Below the pieces are notes generated by a model. It did no database searches. It had not been told where the DNA came from and saw only the letters and a list, made by a program, of their open reading frames with translations. 9,459 nt of DNA from CAZADA01 sp964483775. Lineage in GTDB: Bacteria > Pseudomonadota > Alphaproteobacteria > Caulobacterales > Maricaulaceae. The stretch's first letter is position 1. Each line of letters opens with the position of its first letter. The position numbers and the translations under genes are program-made. The stretch spans positions 1-9,459 of the forward strand of contig CAZADA010000106.1 of NCBI GenBank assembly GCA_964483775.1, in the 5' to 3' direction. Positions 1 to 5,997 of the stretch are shown here, in pieces.

Positions 1-55
1 TGACAGCAACGCACGAGTTGGTGGTGCCCAAGTCAATGCCGATGACTTTGCTCAT
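1..55 (-). CDS. dnaK: Chaperone DnaK (Hsp70), N-terminal fragment
   Basis: This is the first 18 codons of the ATP-dependent Hsp70 chaperone, which binds exposed hydrophobic peptide segments and works with DnaJ and GrpE in the cytoplasm. Read leftwards from the ATG at 53-55 the protein begins MSKVIGIDLGTTNSCVAV. This contains the Hsp70 phosphate-1 loop IDLGTTNS, which binds ATP, so the family is clear despite the short length. A good ribosome binding site, GGGAG at 64-68, lies 8 bases before the ATG. The gene continues out of the window to the left. It is transcribed away from the lipoprotein gene at 332. A heat-shock promoter candidate lies about 135 bases upstream (190-218). The GrpE partner is encoded on the same strand at 4048-4725 but is separated from dnaK by three unrelated genes. 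Confidence 0.97.
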   Translation of the reverse strand, partial: MSKVIGIDLGTTNSCVAV

Positions 56-122
56 GATGTTCGCTCCCTTTGGCGGATCGCAGGCGAGCCCGAAGCGCCC
101 GGGACGCGACCCCCTGTTGCGC

Positions 123-141
123 GGCGCCCGAGCGGGGCGCC
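123..141 (-). other. GC-rich hairpin in the dnaK mRNA leader
   Basis: Perfect 7-bp inverted repeat, GGCGCCC (123-129) with GGGCGCC (135-141), enclosing a 5-base loop. If dnaK is transcribed from the promoter at 190-218, the hairpin falls in the 5' untranslated leader, about 70 bases before the start codon. It does not cover the ribosome binding site at 64-68 and has no U-run, so it is not an obvious thermosensor or terminator. It may affect leader stability or may be incidental in GC-rich DNA. Confidence 0.35.
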
Positions 142-189
142 TCTACCGATGACATGATGCACGGCGCGTGAGCGCTATGCTGACCAGCG

Positions 190-218
190 ATATGGGGGGA
201 TGCGCGCAATCGCGCAAG
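190..218 (-). promoter_or_regulatory. RpoH (sigma-32)-type heat-shock promoter of dnaK
   Basis: On the minus strand CTTGCG (213-218) is followed after 15 bases by CCCCATAT (190-197). This fits the classical sigma-32 pattern CTTGAA-N13-15-CCCCATNT, with a perfect -10. It also nearly fits the alphaproteobacterial form CTTG-N17-18-CYTATNT: here CTTG-N18-CCCATAT, with one mismatch. Transcription would start at about 180-184, giving a dnaK leader of about 125-130 bases. Being upstream of a heat-shock chaperone gene makes a chance match unlikely. The start site is inferred. Confidence 0.75.
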
Positions 219-331
219 GGTTTGTCCCGGTTGCCGATTGGGTTGGTTGACCGGACGGTGTAGCCTCAGCCTGTTGCTCGGCGCTCGCTCTGCCCGGCAT
301 GACCGTGAACACGCGAGGTGATCGGCGGATT

Positions 332-1102
332 ATGAACACTGTACAGTCGACATGCGTGCGCCGTCGGGCGGGATGGGCTTTGCTGGCGCTGGCCGGCCTG
401 GCGAGCCTTGCCGGGTGTGTCAACACGGCGAACGTTCCGGTCATCCCCGTTGAGCGCCGCCTGGCCGATCCACCCATTTCGGATGGGTTTTATTGCGTGG
501 TCGGTTTTGAAGAGGATGGACTGACATATTTCGAAGATGACGACAGCGATGATCCTGAGGCGGTCAATTTCTGTACGGACATTGACATTGCGCCGGGCGG
601 CGCGTTGACCGCGCCTGGCGCCTTCGCCATCGACATGCAGCTGAACACTGATCAAGAGTCAGCGGTGTTGTGGGCCGCCCCGCTCACCCGCGGCGTCACG
701 GTGGTTCAATGGGGCGAGCCGGGCGAGGTCGAAACGCTGGTTTTGTTTGGGATGATCCACGACGATGCGGTGGCGCTGTTGCCTCCCATCGAAACAGAGT
801 TCGCTGATGTGGAGGCGGCAGCCGGCGTCGATGTGGTGATCGATCCCGAGGGCGTCGTCCTTGTGATTGAGTCGGGCCCGGCTGAGGCGGCGTTCGGCGT
901 GTTGCAGCAGGCGTGGGGCCGCAAACTTGATGCGATGTTGCGCGACCCAGACGGTATGGCGGAATTCTTCGAGAACATTTCCTATTTTGTGCGGATCGGC
1001 GATGAAGCCGTGCTCGACGCTGATCTGCCGAAGATTGCTGAGATCGCGCCGCGGGTGGAAGCCGTGCGCGAGCGCATCGTGCGCGCTATCACCTTGGAGT
1101 AG
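332..1102 (+). CDS. Putative lipoprotein of unknown function
   Basis: Encodes 256 residues that I do not recognise as a named family. The ATG at 332 is preferred over one at 299: it has a GAGGTG ribosome site 11 bases upstream, and only from it does the protein start like a lipoprotein precursor. Residues 9-12 are basic (RRR at 10-12), a hydrophobic stretch follows (about 14-28), and the lipobox LAGC ends at Cys29, the predicted lipidation site. The next residue is Val, so inner-membrane retention by the enteric Asp+2 rule is not indicated; outer-membrane sorting is an inference. The mature part has an acidic patch at about 60-76 (EEDG to DDDSDDPE) and only two further cysteines, Cys55 and Cys81, which could form a disulfide in the periplasm. 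The rest is acidic, with alternating short strands and a helical C-terminus (about 195-256). The gene is divergent from dnaK and upstream of alkB; no functional link is evident. Confidence 0.8.
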   Translation: MNTVQSTCVRRRAGWALLALAGLASLAGCVNTANVPVIPVERRLADPPISDGFYCVVGFEEDGLTYFEDDDSDDPEAVNFCTDIDIAPGGALTAPGAFAIDMQLNTDQESAVLWAAPLTRGVTVVQWGEPGEVETLVLFGMIHDDAVALLPPIETEFADVEAAAGVDVVIDPEGVVLVIESGPAEAAFGVLQQAWGRKLDAMLRDPDGMAEFFENISYFVRIGDEAVLDADLPKIAEIAPRVEAVRERIVRAITLE

Positions 1103-1119
1103 GCGGGGGCGATGGGAGC

Positions 1120-1242
1120 ATGGCGGGAGCGCAATGGATCACGGTCGTTGGCCCCGATGGCGTCACTGTCACTCCTTGCGTGGTCGCGGCGGTTGGTTCG
1201 TCGTTTGGCGGCGTGACCCGTCTTGATCGTTGTGGTGCGTGA
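1120..1242 (+). CDS. Possible 40-residue ORF touching the alkB start
   Basis: An open frame starts at ATG 1120 (MAGAQWITVVGPDG...) and ends in TGA at 1240-1242. The A of that stop is also the A of the alkB ATG (TGATG), an arrangement often used for translational coupling. A GGGAG (1113-1117) lies very close to the ATG, closer than ideal. No family is recognised and no domain or membrane segment is visible. The frame is also open for some way upstream of the ATG. It could be a coupled leader peptide or chance in a 139-base gap; chance is at least as likely. Confidence 0.2.
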   Translation: MAGAQWITVVGPDGVTVTPCVVAAVGSSFGGVTRLDRCGA

Positions 1243-1907
1243 TGCAGCGTTGTCTTTTCGATGGTCTGGCCGGAGCGTTGGGGGGGTTCCAGCACTTGCC
1301 CGGGTACTTTGATGTGGCCGGCCAGCTTGATTTGCTGACGGCGGTGCTCGCATGCGTTGACGATGCGCCGTTGTATCGGCCGAGCATGCCGCGCTCGGGC
1401 GCGCCCTTGTCTGTGATGATGACCAATCTGGGGCCGCTGGGATGGGTCGCGGACAAATCTGGATATCGCTATCAGGCGCACCATCCGGTTACGGGCGCGC
1501 CCTGGCCTGACCTGCCGGCAGCGTTGTTGTCGCTGTGGGAGGCGGTGGCGGACTATCCCGGCCCGCCCGAAGCGTGCCTGGTCAATTATTACACGGAGCG
1601 TTCAAAGATCGGGCTGCACATCGACCAAGATGAGGCGGCGATCGACGCTGCGGTGGTGTCTGTGTCGCTCGGCGATGATGCGGTGTATCAGCTGGGCGGG
1701 CTGCGCCGGAAGGATCCCACCCAGTCTTTGGTGTTGCGGTCGGGTGATGTGGTGGTGCTGGGCGGTGCGTCGCGGCGCGCGTATCATGGCGTGAGCCGGA
1801 TCAAGCCGGGCACGTCGCATTTGCTCAGTGAGGCGGGATGGGCGCAGGGCGGGCGGATCAACCTCACCCTGCGCCGTGTCAACCCGTGGTCGCCGACGGC
1901 GGCCTAA
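1242..1907 (+). CDS. alkB: AlkB-type 2-oxoglutarate/Fe(II)-dependent alkylation-repair dioxygenase
   Basis: Oxidatively removes N1-methyladenine and N3-methylcytosine lesions from DNA and RNA, using Fe(II), O2 and 2-oxoglutarate and releasing formaldehyde. The 221-residue product matches the full length of E. coli AlkB (216). Residues (numbered from ATG 1242) fit the family: a nucleotide-recognition lid region with MTNLG..GW at about 59-68, WPDLP at 88-92, the first iron ligands H126 and D128 in LHIDQDE, then VSVSLGD, GDVVVLGG and the distal iron ligand H182 in YHGV. The RxNxTxR element that binds 2-oxoglutarate is R205-N207-T209-R211. All catalytic residues are present. ATG 1242 is chosen because the homologous region starts soon after it; in-frame TTG 1230 and GTG 1239 are alternatives. 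No clear ribosome site is visible for any of them, so coupling to the small frame ending at 1242 is possible. Its stop overlaps that of the facing peptidase gene. No Ada box was recognised upstream. Confidence 0.93.
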   Translation: MQRCLFDGLAGALGGFQHLPGYFDVAGQLDLLTAVLACVDDAPLYRPSMPRSGAPLSVMMTNLGPLGWVADKSGYRYQAHHPVTGAPWPDLPAALLSLWEAVADYPGPPEACLVNYYTERSKIGLHIDQDEAAIDAAVVSVSLGDDAVYQLGGLRRKDPTQSLVLRSGDVVVLGGASRRAYHGVSRIKPGTSHLLSEAGWAQGGRINLTLRRVNPWSPTAA

Positions 1908-3871
1908 GTGGCTAGGCAGGTGGACAAAAACGCATCCATTTCCTGGAAAAACTGCAGCCGGTTAGCGCCGTTGCTCAGGTAGTGGTCCCCCCCCTCAAGA
2001 ATGACCAGTTCGTGAAGGTTGCGCGGCAGAGCTCGCGCCATTCGGCGGCTTTGGTCGATCGGCACCACCTGATCATCTTCGCCGTGCACCAGCAGGACGG
2101 GCACCTTGACGTCGTCGGCAAGGCGTGTCGGGGAGACGTCTCGCAGTGTGCTGGAGTCGCGCCACAACTGGCCGATATGGCGATTGTAGAAACGGCCGTC
2201 GATGAACCCCTCAGCGTAGCGCAGCAGGGCGGGCAAGTCGCTGACGCCTGCAAAGCTGACGGCGCACTGGTAGAGGTCGGGCGTTTTGGCCGCGCCCATG
2301 AGGGCGGCGTAACCGCCATAGCTGGCGCCGACAATGGCGATGCGATCTGGGTCGGCGTAGCCTTGTTCGATGAGCCAATTGGCGCCGTCGGTGATGTCGT
2401 CTTGCATTGCCTGGCCCCATTCGCGATCGCCGGCGGCGCGAAACGCCTCGCCATAGCCGGCCGAGCCGCGGAAGTTCATCTGCAACACACCGTAACCGCG
2501 CGAGGCGAAATAGGCCGTCCAATAATCAAAGCGGCTGAAATCGCGCGCCGTCGGCCCGCCGTGGGGATGGATAATGAACGGGAGTCGCCGCGCCTCTTCG
2601 AGCGAGGCCACATTGGGCGGCAGCGTCACAAATGCGGGAATCTCCAGGCCATCACGGGCGGCGTAGCTGACGGTATGGATTGAACCCAGATCGCGCCCGT
2701 AGAGCGCCGGATAGCGGGTGTCAAACGCTTCGAGGGAGGCGGTTTCGCGATCAAAAATGTAATACGCGTCGGACATGTCGCCTGAATTGGCGCGGATCGT
2801 TGCGTACCGGCCGTTGGGCGTTTCGTGCAGCATGGCGACGCCGGCCCCCAGCGCCTCGCCCAGCATGCGCAGTTCGTCCTGTTGGCTGGTGTCGATCCAG
2901 CACACGCCCTCGCCGTAGGATACGCCTTGGATCTGCGTGTCGTCGTGATTGTAGATCAGGCGTGAGACGTCCAGCGCGGGATGTTTGCAGATCCGCTCGA
3001 CGAATTCGCCAGTGGAGATGTCGAATGTGTAGGCGCCGGCGGTGCCGCCCTCGTGGTTTGAGGCGACATACACCATGTTGCCGCCGTCATTGAAGCCCAT
3101 GGGACGGAAGACCGCGCCGGCCGTCTGGACCCGGTCGTGGAACTCTTTCCATTCGCCGCTGACGGTCTTCATGTAGAGCAAGGCGTCGCGCTCATCGCGA
3201 ACCCCCCACGCGACGCGAACCGTGCCGCGCGTGTCGGTCATCCATCGGCGCACATTGCTAAAATGGGCCTGAACCACTTCTGCGTCGGCGCGGTTGACGT
3301 TCACTTTGAAGACACTGGGCTCAAGAACGGACGCACGACTGAAGGACAGCAGGATGTGGTCGGGATCGTCATGGAGCATGTCCACGACGTTGTCTTGGAT
3401 CTGGATTTGCCGGACATTGCGCGCCGTGTAGATCACAGAGCGGATATCCGAGCCGTCGGGCCGAACGCTGAGCAGGCGCGTTTCTGTGCGCTGGCGGTCT
3501 TGTTGGCGGTTGCCGAACTCGCGGGTGTCGCTCACCGTCCGCAAGTTGAAGAGCAGGCGCTCGTTCGACGCCCATTCGATCCAGTCGAAGAACAGGCCTT
3601 CTTGTTCCCCCACGCCGCCGACGAGCATCCACGCTCCGTCCTCTTGGCGTTGAAAAATCGCGATGCGATAGGAGCCTTGGTGTTCTTGTTTGACGGCCAT
3701 GTGGCGCCCGTCCGGCGACAGCTCAGGCGTTACGGTTTTCGGCAGCGCCGCGAACGCCTCAACGGGCAGGCCGAGACTGGTGGCCTCTTGGGCGGACGAG
3801 GGTGCGGTGAGAGCCATGAGCGCCGCCGATGTGATGGCCGCCCAGAGTCGCGTGTTTCGGCATTGTATCAT
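1904..3871 (-). CDS. Secreted S9-family serine peptidase (prolyl oligopeptidase / acylaminoacyl-peptidase-like)
   Basis: A 655-residue exported peptidase that probably cleaves short peptides in the periplasm. From the ATG at 3869-3871 the protein begins with a signal peptide (R5 and R8, hydrophobic 9-22, likely cleavage after SSA at 27). The frame extends 34 codons upstream, but that would bury the signal peptide; GGGGA lies 6-7 bases before the chosen ATG. Residues about 30-400 have the strand-rich look of the S9 beta-propeller that gates substrate entry (PELSPDGRHMAV near the start). The alpha/beta-hydrolase domain follows: HGGP at about 437, NFRGSAGYG at about 466-474, the nucleophile S517 in GASYGGY, D600 in HGEDDQVVP, and H630 in GGDHY. 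The catalytic triad is complete. These S9C-type features are closer to dipeptidyl/acylaminoacyl peptidases than to classical prolyl oligopeptidase; the exact specificity cannot be told. The gene faces alkB and lies downstream of grpE, probably as a separate unit. Confidence 0.93.
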   Translation of the reverse strand: MIQCRNTRLWAAITSAALMALTAPSSAQEATSLGLPVEAFAALPKTVTPELSPDGRHMAVKQEHQGSYRIAIFQRQEDGAWMLVGGVGEQEGLFFDWIEWASNERLLFNLRTVSDTREFGNRQQDRQRTETRLLSVRPDGSDIRSVIYTARNVRQIQIQDNVVDMLHDDPDHILLSFSRASVLEPSVFKVNVNRADAEVVQAHFSNVRRWMTDTRGTVRVAWGVRDERDALLYMKTVSGEWKEFHDRVQTAGAVFRPMGFNDGGNMVYVASNHEGGTAGAYTFDISTGEFVERICKHPALDVSRLIYNHDDTQIQGVSYGEGVCWIDTSQQDELRMLGEALGAGVAMLHETPNGRYATIRANSGDMSDAYYIFDRETASLEAFDTRYPALYGRDLGSIHTVSYAARDGLEIPAFVTLPPNVASLEEARRLPFIIHPHGGPTARDFSRFDYWTAYFASRGYGVLQMNFRGSAGYGEAFRAAGDREWGQAMQDDITDGANWLIEQGYADPDRIAIVGASYGGYAALMGAAKTPDLYQCAVSFAGVSDLPALLRYAEGFIDGRFYNRHIGQLWRDSSTLRDVSPTRLADDVKVPVLLVHGEDDQVVPIDQSRRMARALPRNLHELVILEGGDHYLSNGANRLQFFQEMDAFLSTCLAT

Positions 3872-3887
3872 CAGGTGTCCCCAGCAG

Positions 3888-3910
3888 GTTGGATATACCC
3901 TATCTCCAAC
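3888..3910. promoter_or_regulatory. Dyad in front of the S9 peptidase gene
   Basis: Inverted repeat GTTGGA (3888-3893) / TCCAAC (3905-3910) with an 11-base AT-leaning spacer, 16 bases upstream of the peptidase ATG. On the minus strand the spacer contains GGTATATCC, which could serve as a weak -10. The position suits an operator or a short 5' hairpin. No known regulator site is recognised and no good -35 is evident. Confidence 0.25.
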
Positions 3911-3978
3911 AAACCGGAGGCTTCGTCGCAAGGCAATGCAACCCATGCGTGTGTCGATTTGGCAACAATGCACGCCTA

Positions 3979-4022
3979 GCGCGTCCGCTGCCAGCGGGCG
4001 CGCAGCGCTGGCGAGTTTCGCC
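3979..4022 (-). terminator. Tandem hairpins downstream of grpE
   Basis: Two adjacent inverted repeats lie 25-70 bases beyond the grpE stop codon. The first pairs 3979-3989 with 3993-4003 (GCGCGTCCGCT against AGCGGGCGCGC), with a 3-base loop. It has one central G-T pair as plus-strand RNA and one mismatch as minus-strand RNA. The second pairs GGCGA (4010-4014) with TCGCC (4018-4022), also with a 3-base loop. Neither is followed by a U-run, so a classical intrinsic terminator is not proven. They could stop transcription in a GC-rich genome or protect the 3' end of the hrcA-grpE message. Confidence 0.4.
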
Positions 4023-4047
4023 GCCGCGTAGTGATTGGACGGCGGTG

Positions 4048-4725
4048 CTAGATGGTCGTGTCGAGCCGCTGGCCAGGCTCGCCCGCGTCGCCGCCGTCGC
4101 CGGCGGCGTCGCCGCCCGTTGGTGCGGCGCTGGTCGGGGCGCCCGCTGAGACCGCCACCATGGCCGGCCGGAGGGTGCGCTCGGCAATGCGCCAGCCGGC
4201 TTGAACGACTTCGGCAATGCAGTCTTTGGGTTGATCGGAGGGGATTTGGGCTGCGGCCTGATGGATGTTGGGATCGAACTTGTCGCCTTTGGCGGCCGGA
4301 ACGGGCTCAACGCCGTGGCGGGCAAGCGCCGCATGCAGTTCCTTCTCCGTCATCTCGACGCCCGTGAGCAGGCTTTGGCCGGCCTCACCCATTTGGGCGC
4401 GCACGTCCGGCGACAGGGCGGCGAGGGCGCGCTCGAAATTGTCCGCCACAGACAGAAGGTCGCGCGCCAGGCTGGCGACGGCGTATTTGCGCGTGTCCGC
4501 CACTTCCTTGGCCGCTTGTTTGCGCGTGTTTTCCGCATCAGCCACAGCGCGCAGCATGTTGTCGCGCATTTGGGCGATGTCTTCGGGCGTGGCCGCGCTC
4601 CCGGCGGGCTTGGCGTCGGTCGTCGCCTGACCGTCGTCCACCGTTTGGGCGACGTCATTGGCTTCGGCATCGATGGGCGATGGGTCCTCGGGCTGCGGAG
4701 ATTCAGGCTTTTCGGTTTCGCTCAT
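4048..4725 (-). CDS. grpE: Nucleotide exchange factor GrpE
   Basis: A homodimeric cytoplasmic co-chaperone that releases ADP from DnaK and resets its substrate cycle; it also acts as a thermosensor in enteric bacteria. The 225-residue product has the family layout. There is an acidic, poorly ordered N-terminus (about 1-45), then a long coiled-coil helix (about 46-105, RDNMLRAVADAENTRKQ... with NFERAL at 96-101). The C-terminal beta domain that contacts DnaK follows, with the signature FDPNIHQA at 150-157 and RTLRPAMVAVS at 183-193. After it comes a low-complexity Gly/Ala/Asp tail of about 32 residues (194-225). This is longer than in many GrpE proteins and probably disordered. The start codon overlaps the end of hrcA by 4 bases (ATGA), so the two are almost certainly one transcript. 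dnaK is on the same strand but about 4 kb downstream, beyond the peptidase gene and two plus-strand genes. Confidence 0.97.
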   Translation of the reverse strand: MSETEKPESPQPEDPSPIDAEANDVAQTVDDGQATTDAKPAGSAATPEDIAQMRDNMLRAVADAENTRKQAAKEVADTRKYAVASLARDLLSVADNFERALAALSPDVRAQMGEAGQSLLTGVEMTEKELHAALARHGVEPVPAAKGDKFDPNIHQAAAQIPSDQPKDCIAEVVQAGWRIAERTLRPAMVAVSAGAPTSAAPTGGDAAGDGGDAGEPGQRLDTTI

Positions 4726-5855
4726 GACGCGCCTCCGTTGCGATGATCATCAGTTTGGTCAAGCAGACGGCCGACCACGCGGGCTGTGTAGTCGACCAAG
4801 GGGATGACTCGGGCGTAGTTCAAACGGGTGGGGCCAATCACGCCGAGCGCTCCGACCACGCGTTGGTCTGCGTTCATATATGGAGCGGCGATGACGCTGG
4901 AGCCCGATAGGCTGAACAGTGGGTTCTCCGCGCCAATGTAGATTTTCACGCCATGGGCGTCACGGGCCTGATCCAACAGCGTGATCAAGTCCTGTTTACG
5001 GTCGATCTCGTCAAACAAGAGCCGGATGCGTTCAAGATCTTTGGCCGCGTCCACGTCATCCAACAGGTTGCCGGCGCCCCGGACAATCAGCGTGCGTTGG
5101 GCTTCCTCGCCGCTCCAATTGGCGAGGCCGATGGTGATGAGACCCTCGGCAAGGGCGTCCAGCTGGGCGCGGCCGGCTTCCAGCTCGGTCAAAATGGCGT
5201 CGCGCGCGTCGCTGAGGGTGCGCCCCTTCAGGCGGGTGGAGAGGTAATTGCCCGCTTCGGTCAGCGCGGCTGGCGTGACGCCAGGCGGCGGCGTAATGAG
5301 CCGGTTTTCGACTTGGCCGTCTTCATACACCATGATGACGAGCGCTTCGCCTGGTCCCAGCGCGACAAACTCCACGTGTTTGAGGGCTGTTTCTTGGGTT
5401 GGGCTGAGCACCAAGCCCGCGCCGGACGCGAGGCCTGACAAAAAATGCGAAGCGCGTTCGAGGATTTGACCGGCAGAGCCCATGTCGCCGCCTACACGCC
5501 CTTCGATGATGGCGCGCTCATCGGGACTGACGTCGCCCACCTCTAGGATGCCGTCGACGAAGAGGCGCAGGCCCGCCTGTGTCGGCAAACGGCCAGCGGA
5601 GGTGTGGGGCGCGGACAAGAGGCCAAGCTGGACGAGGTCCTGCATGGTGTTGCGGACGCTTGCCGGAGACAGGTTGACCCCGCTGGCGCGCGATATGGTC
5701 CGTGAGCCCACCGCTTCGCCCGTGTCGAGATACGCCTCCACGATCGCCCGGAAGATCTCGCGCGATCGGGCGTCGAGGTCGGCGACCTCGAGGCGGCGCT
5801 CGGCTTGCGGCGTGGTCGCGCTGGCGGCGCGGGGGTCGGGTTCAGCGGCAGTCAT
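4722..5855 (-). CDS. hrcA: Heat-inducible transcription repressor HrcA
   Basis: A dimeric repressor of class I heat-shock genes (typically groESL) that binds the CIRCE inverted repeat and needs GroEL to fold. The 377-residue product is slightly longer than usual (about 340-360). An N-terminal extension of about 27 residues precedes the conserved start DARSREIFRAIVEAYLDTGE. The winged-helix DNA-binding region covers about 45-92 (GSRTIS at 50-55, SPASVRNTM at 63-71, SAGRLPT at 86-92). The C-terminal effector region has IGAENPLF at 307-314 and GALGVIGPTRLNY at 335-347, followed by IPLVDYTARVV (351-361). No alternative start codon exists between the ATG at 5855 and the conserved region, so the extension is probably real. 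The stop overlaps the grpE start by 4 bases. The sequence before the ATG, AAGAGA, is only a weak ribosome site, and a heat-shock promoter candidate ends 10 bases upstream. No CIRCE element is visible here, so autoregulation through CIRCE is not supported. Confidence 0.96.
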   Translation of the reverse strand: MTAAEPDPRAASATTPQAERRLEVADLDARSREIFRAIVEAYLDTGEAVGSRTISRASGVNLSPASVRNTMQDLVQLGLLSAPHTSAGRLPTQAGLRLFVDGILEVGDVSPDERAIIEGRVGGDMGSAGQILERASHFLSGLASGAGLVLSPTQETALKHVEFVALGPGEALVIMVYEDGQVENRLITPPPGVTPAALTEAGNYLSTRLKGRTLSDARDAILTELEAGRAQLDALAEGLITIGLANWSGEEAQRTLIVRGAGNLLDDVDAAKDLERIRLLFDEIDRKQDLITLLDQARDAHGVKIYIGAENPLFSLSGSSVIAAPYMNADQRVVGALGVIGPTRLNYARVIPLVDYTARVVGRLLDQTDDHRNGGAS

Positions 5856-5865
5856 TCTCTTGGCG

Positions 5866-5894
5866 ATGTAAGGGCGTGCGCGGGTTGGGGCAAG
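5866..5894 (-). promoter_or_regulatory. Candidate RpoH-type promoter of hrcA-grpE
   Basis: On the minus strand CTTG (5891-5894) is followed after 18 bases by CTTACAT (5866-5872). Against the alphaproteobacterial heat-shock consensus CTTG-N17-18-CYTATNT this has one mismatch, and the spacing equals that of the dnaK site at 190-218. The -10 ends only 10 bases before the hrcA ATG, so transcription would begin a few bases before the start codon, giving a nearly leaderless message. It lies in the 142-base divergent region shared with the glycosyltransferase gene, in which I see no other clear promoter. Confidence 0.4.
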
Positions 5895-5997
5895 CGGTGT
5901 GTGGCTCGGTGTGGGCTGCAGGCGCCCTGGCGCGTGCGCTGGACGCAGCCGGCGCAGTGGGGCAATCGAAAGGTGAAACAGCGGGACGGAGCAGGTT

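Noticed and set aside
247..280. TTGACC at 247-252 as a -35 box for the lipoprotein gene
   Set aside because: No acceptable -10 lies at 16-18 bases; a promoter must exist for this gene but I cannot place it.
1982..2683. Open frame of 233 codons on the plus strand, antisense to the peptidase catalytic domain
   Set aside because: It mirrors the hydrolase codons; no domain, signal or ribosome site supports it.
3137..3979. Long open frame (280 codons) on the plus strand across the peptidase gene
   Set aside because: It is antisense to a complete S9 peptidase with an intact catalytic triad. Open antisense frames are common opposite GC-rich coding DNA, and the product has no recognisable domain.
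4201..4746. Plus-strand open frame antisense to grpE
   Set aside because: grpE is certain from its signature and operon overlap; the antisense product shows no family features.
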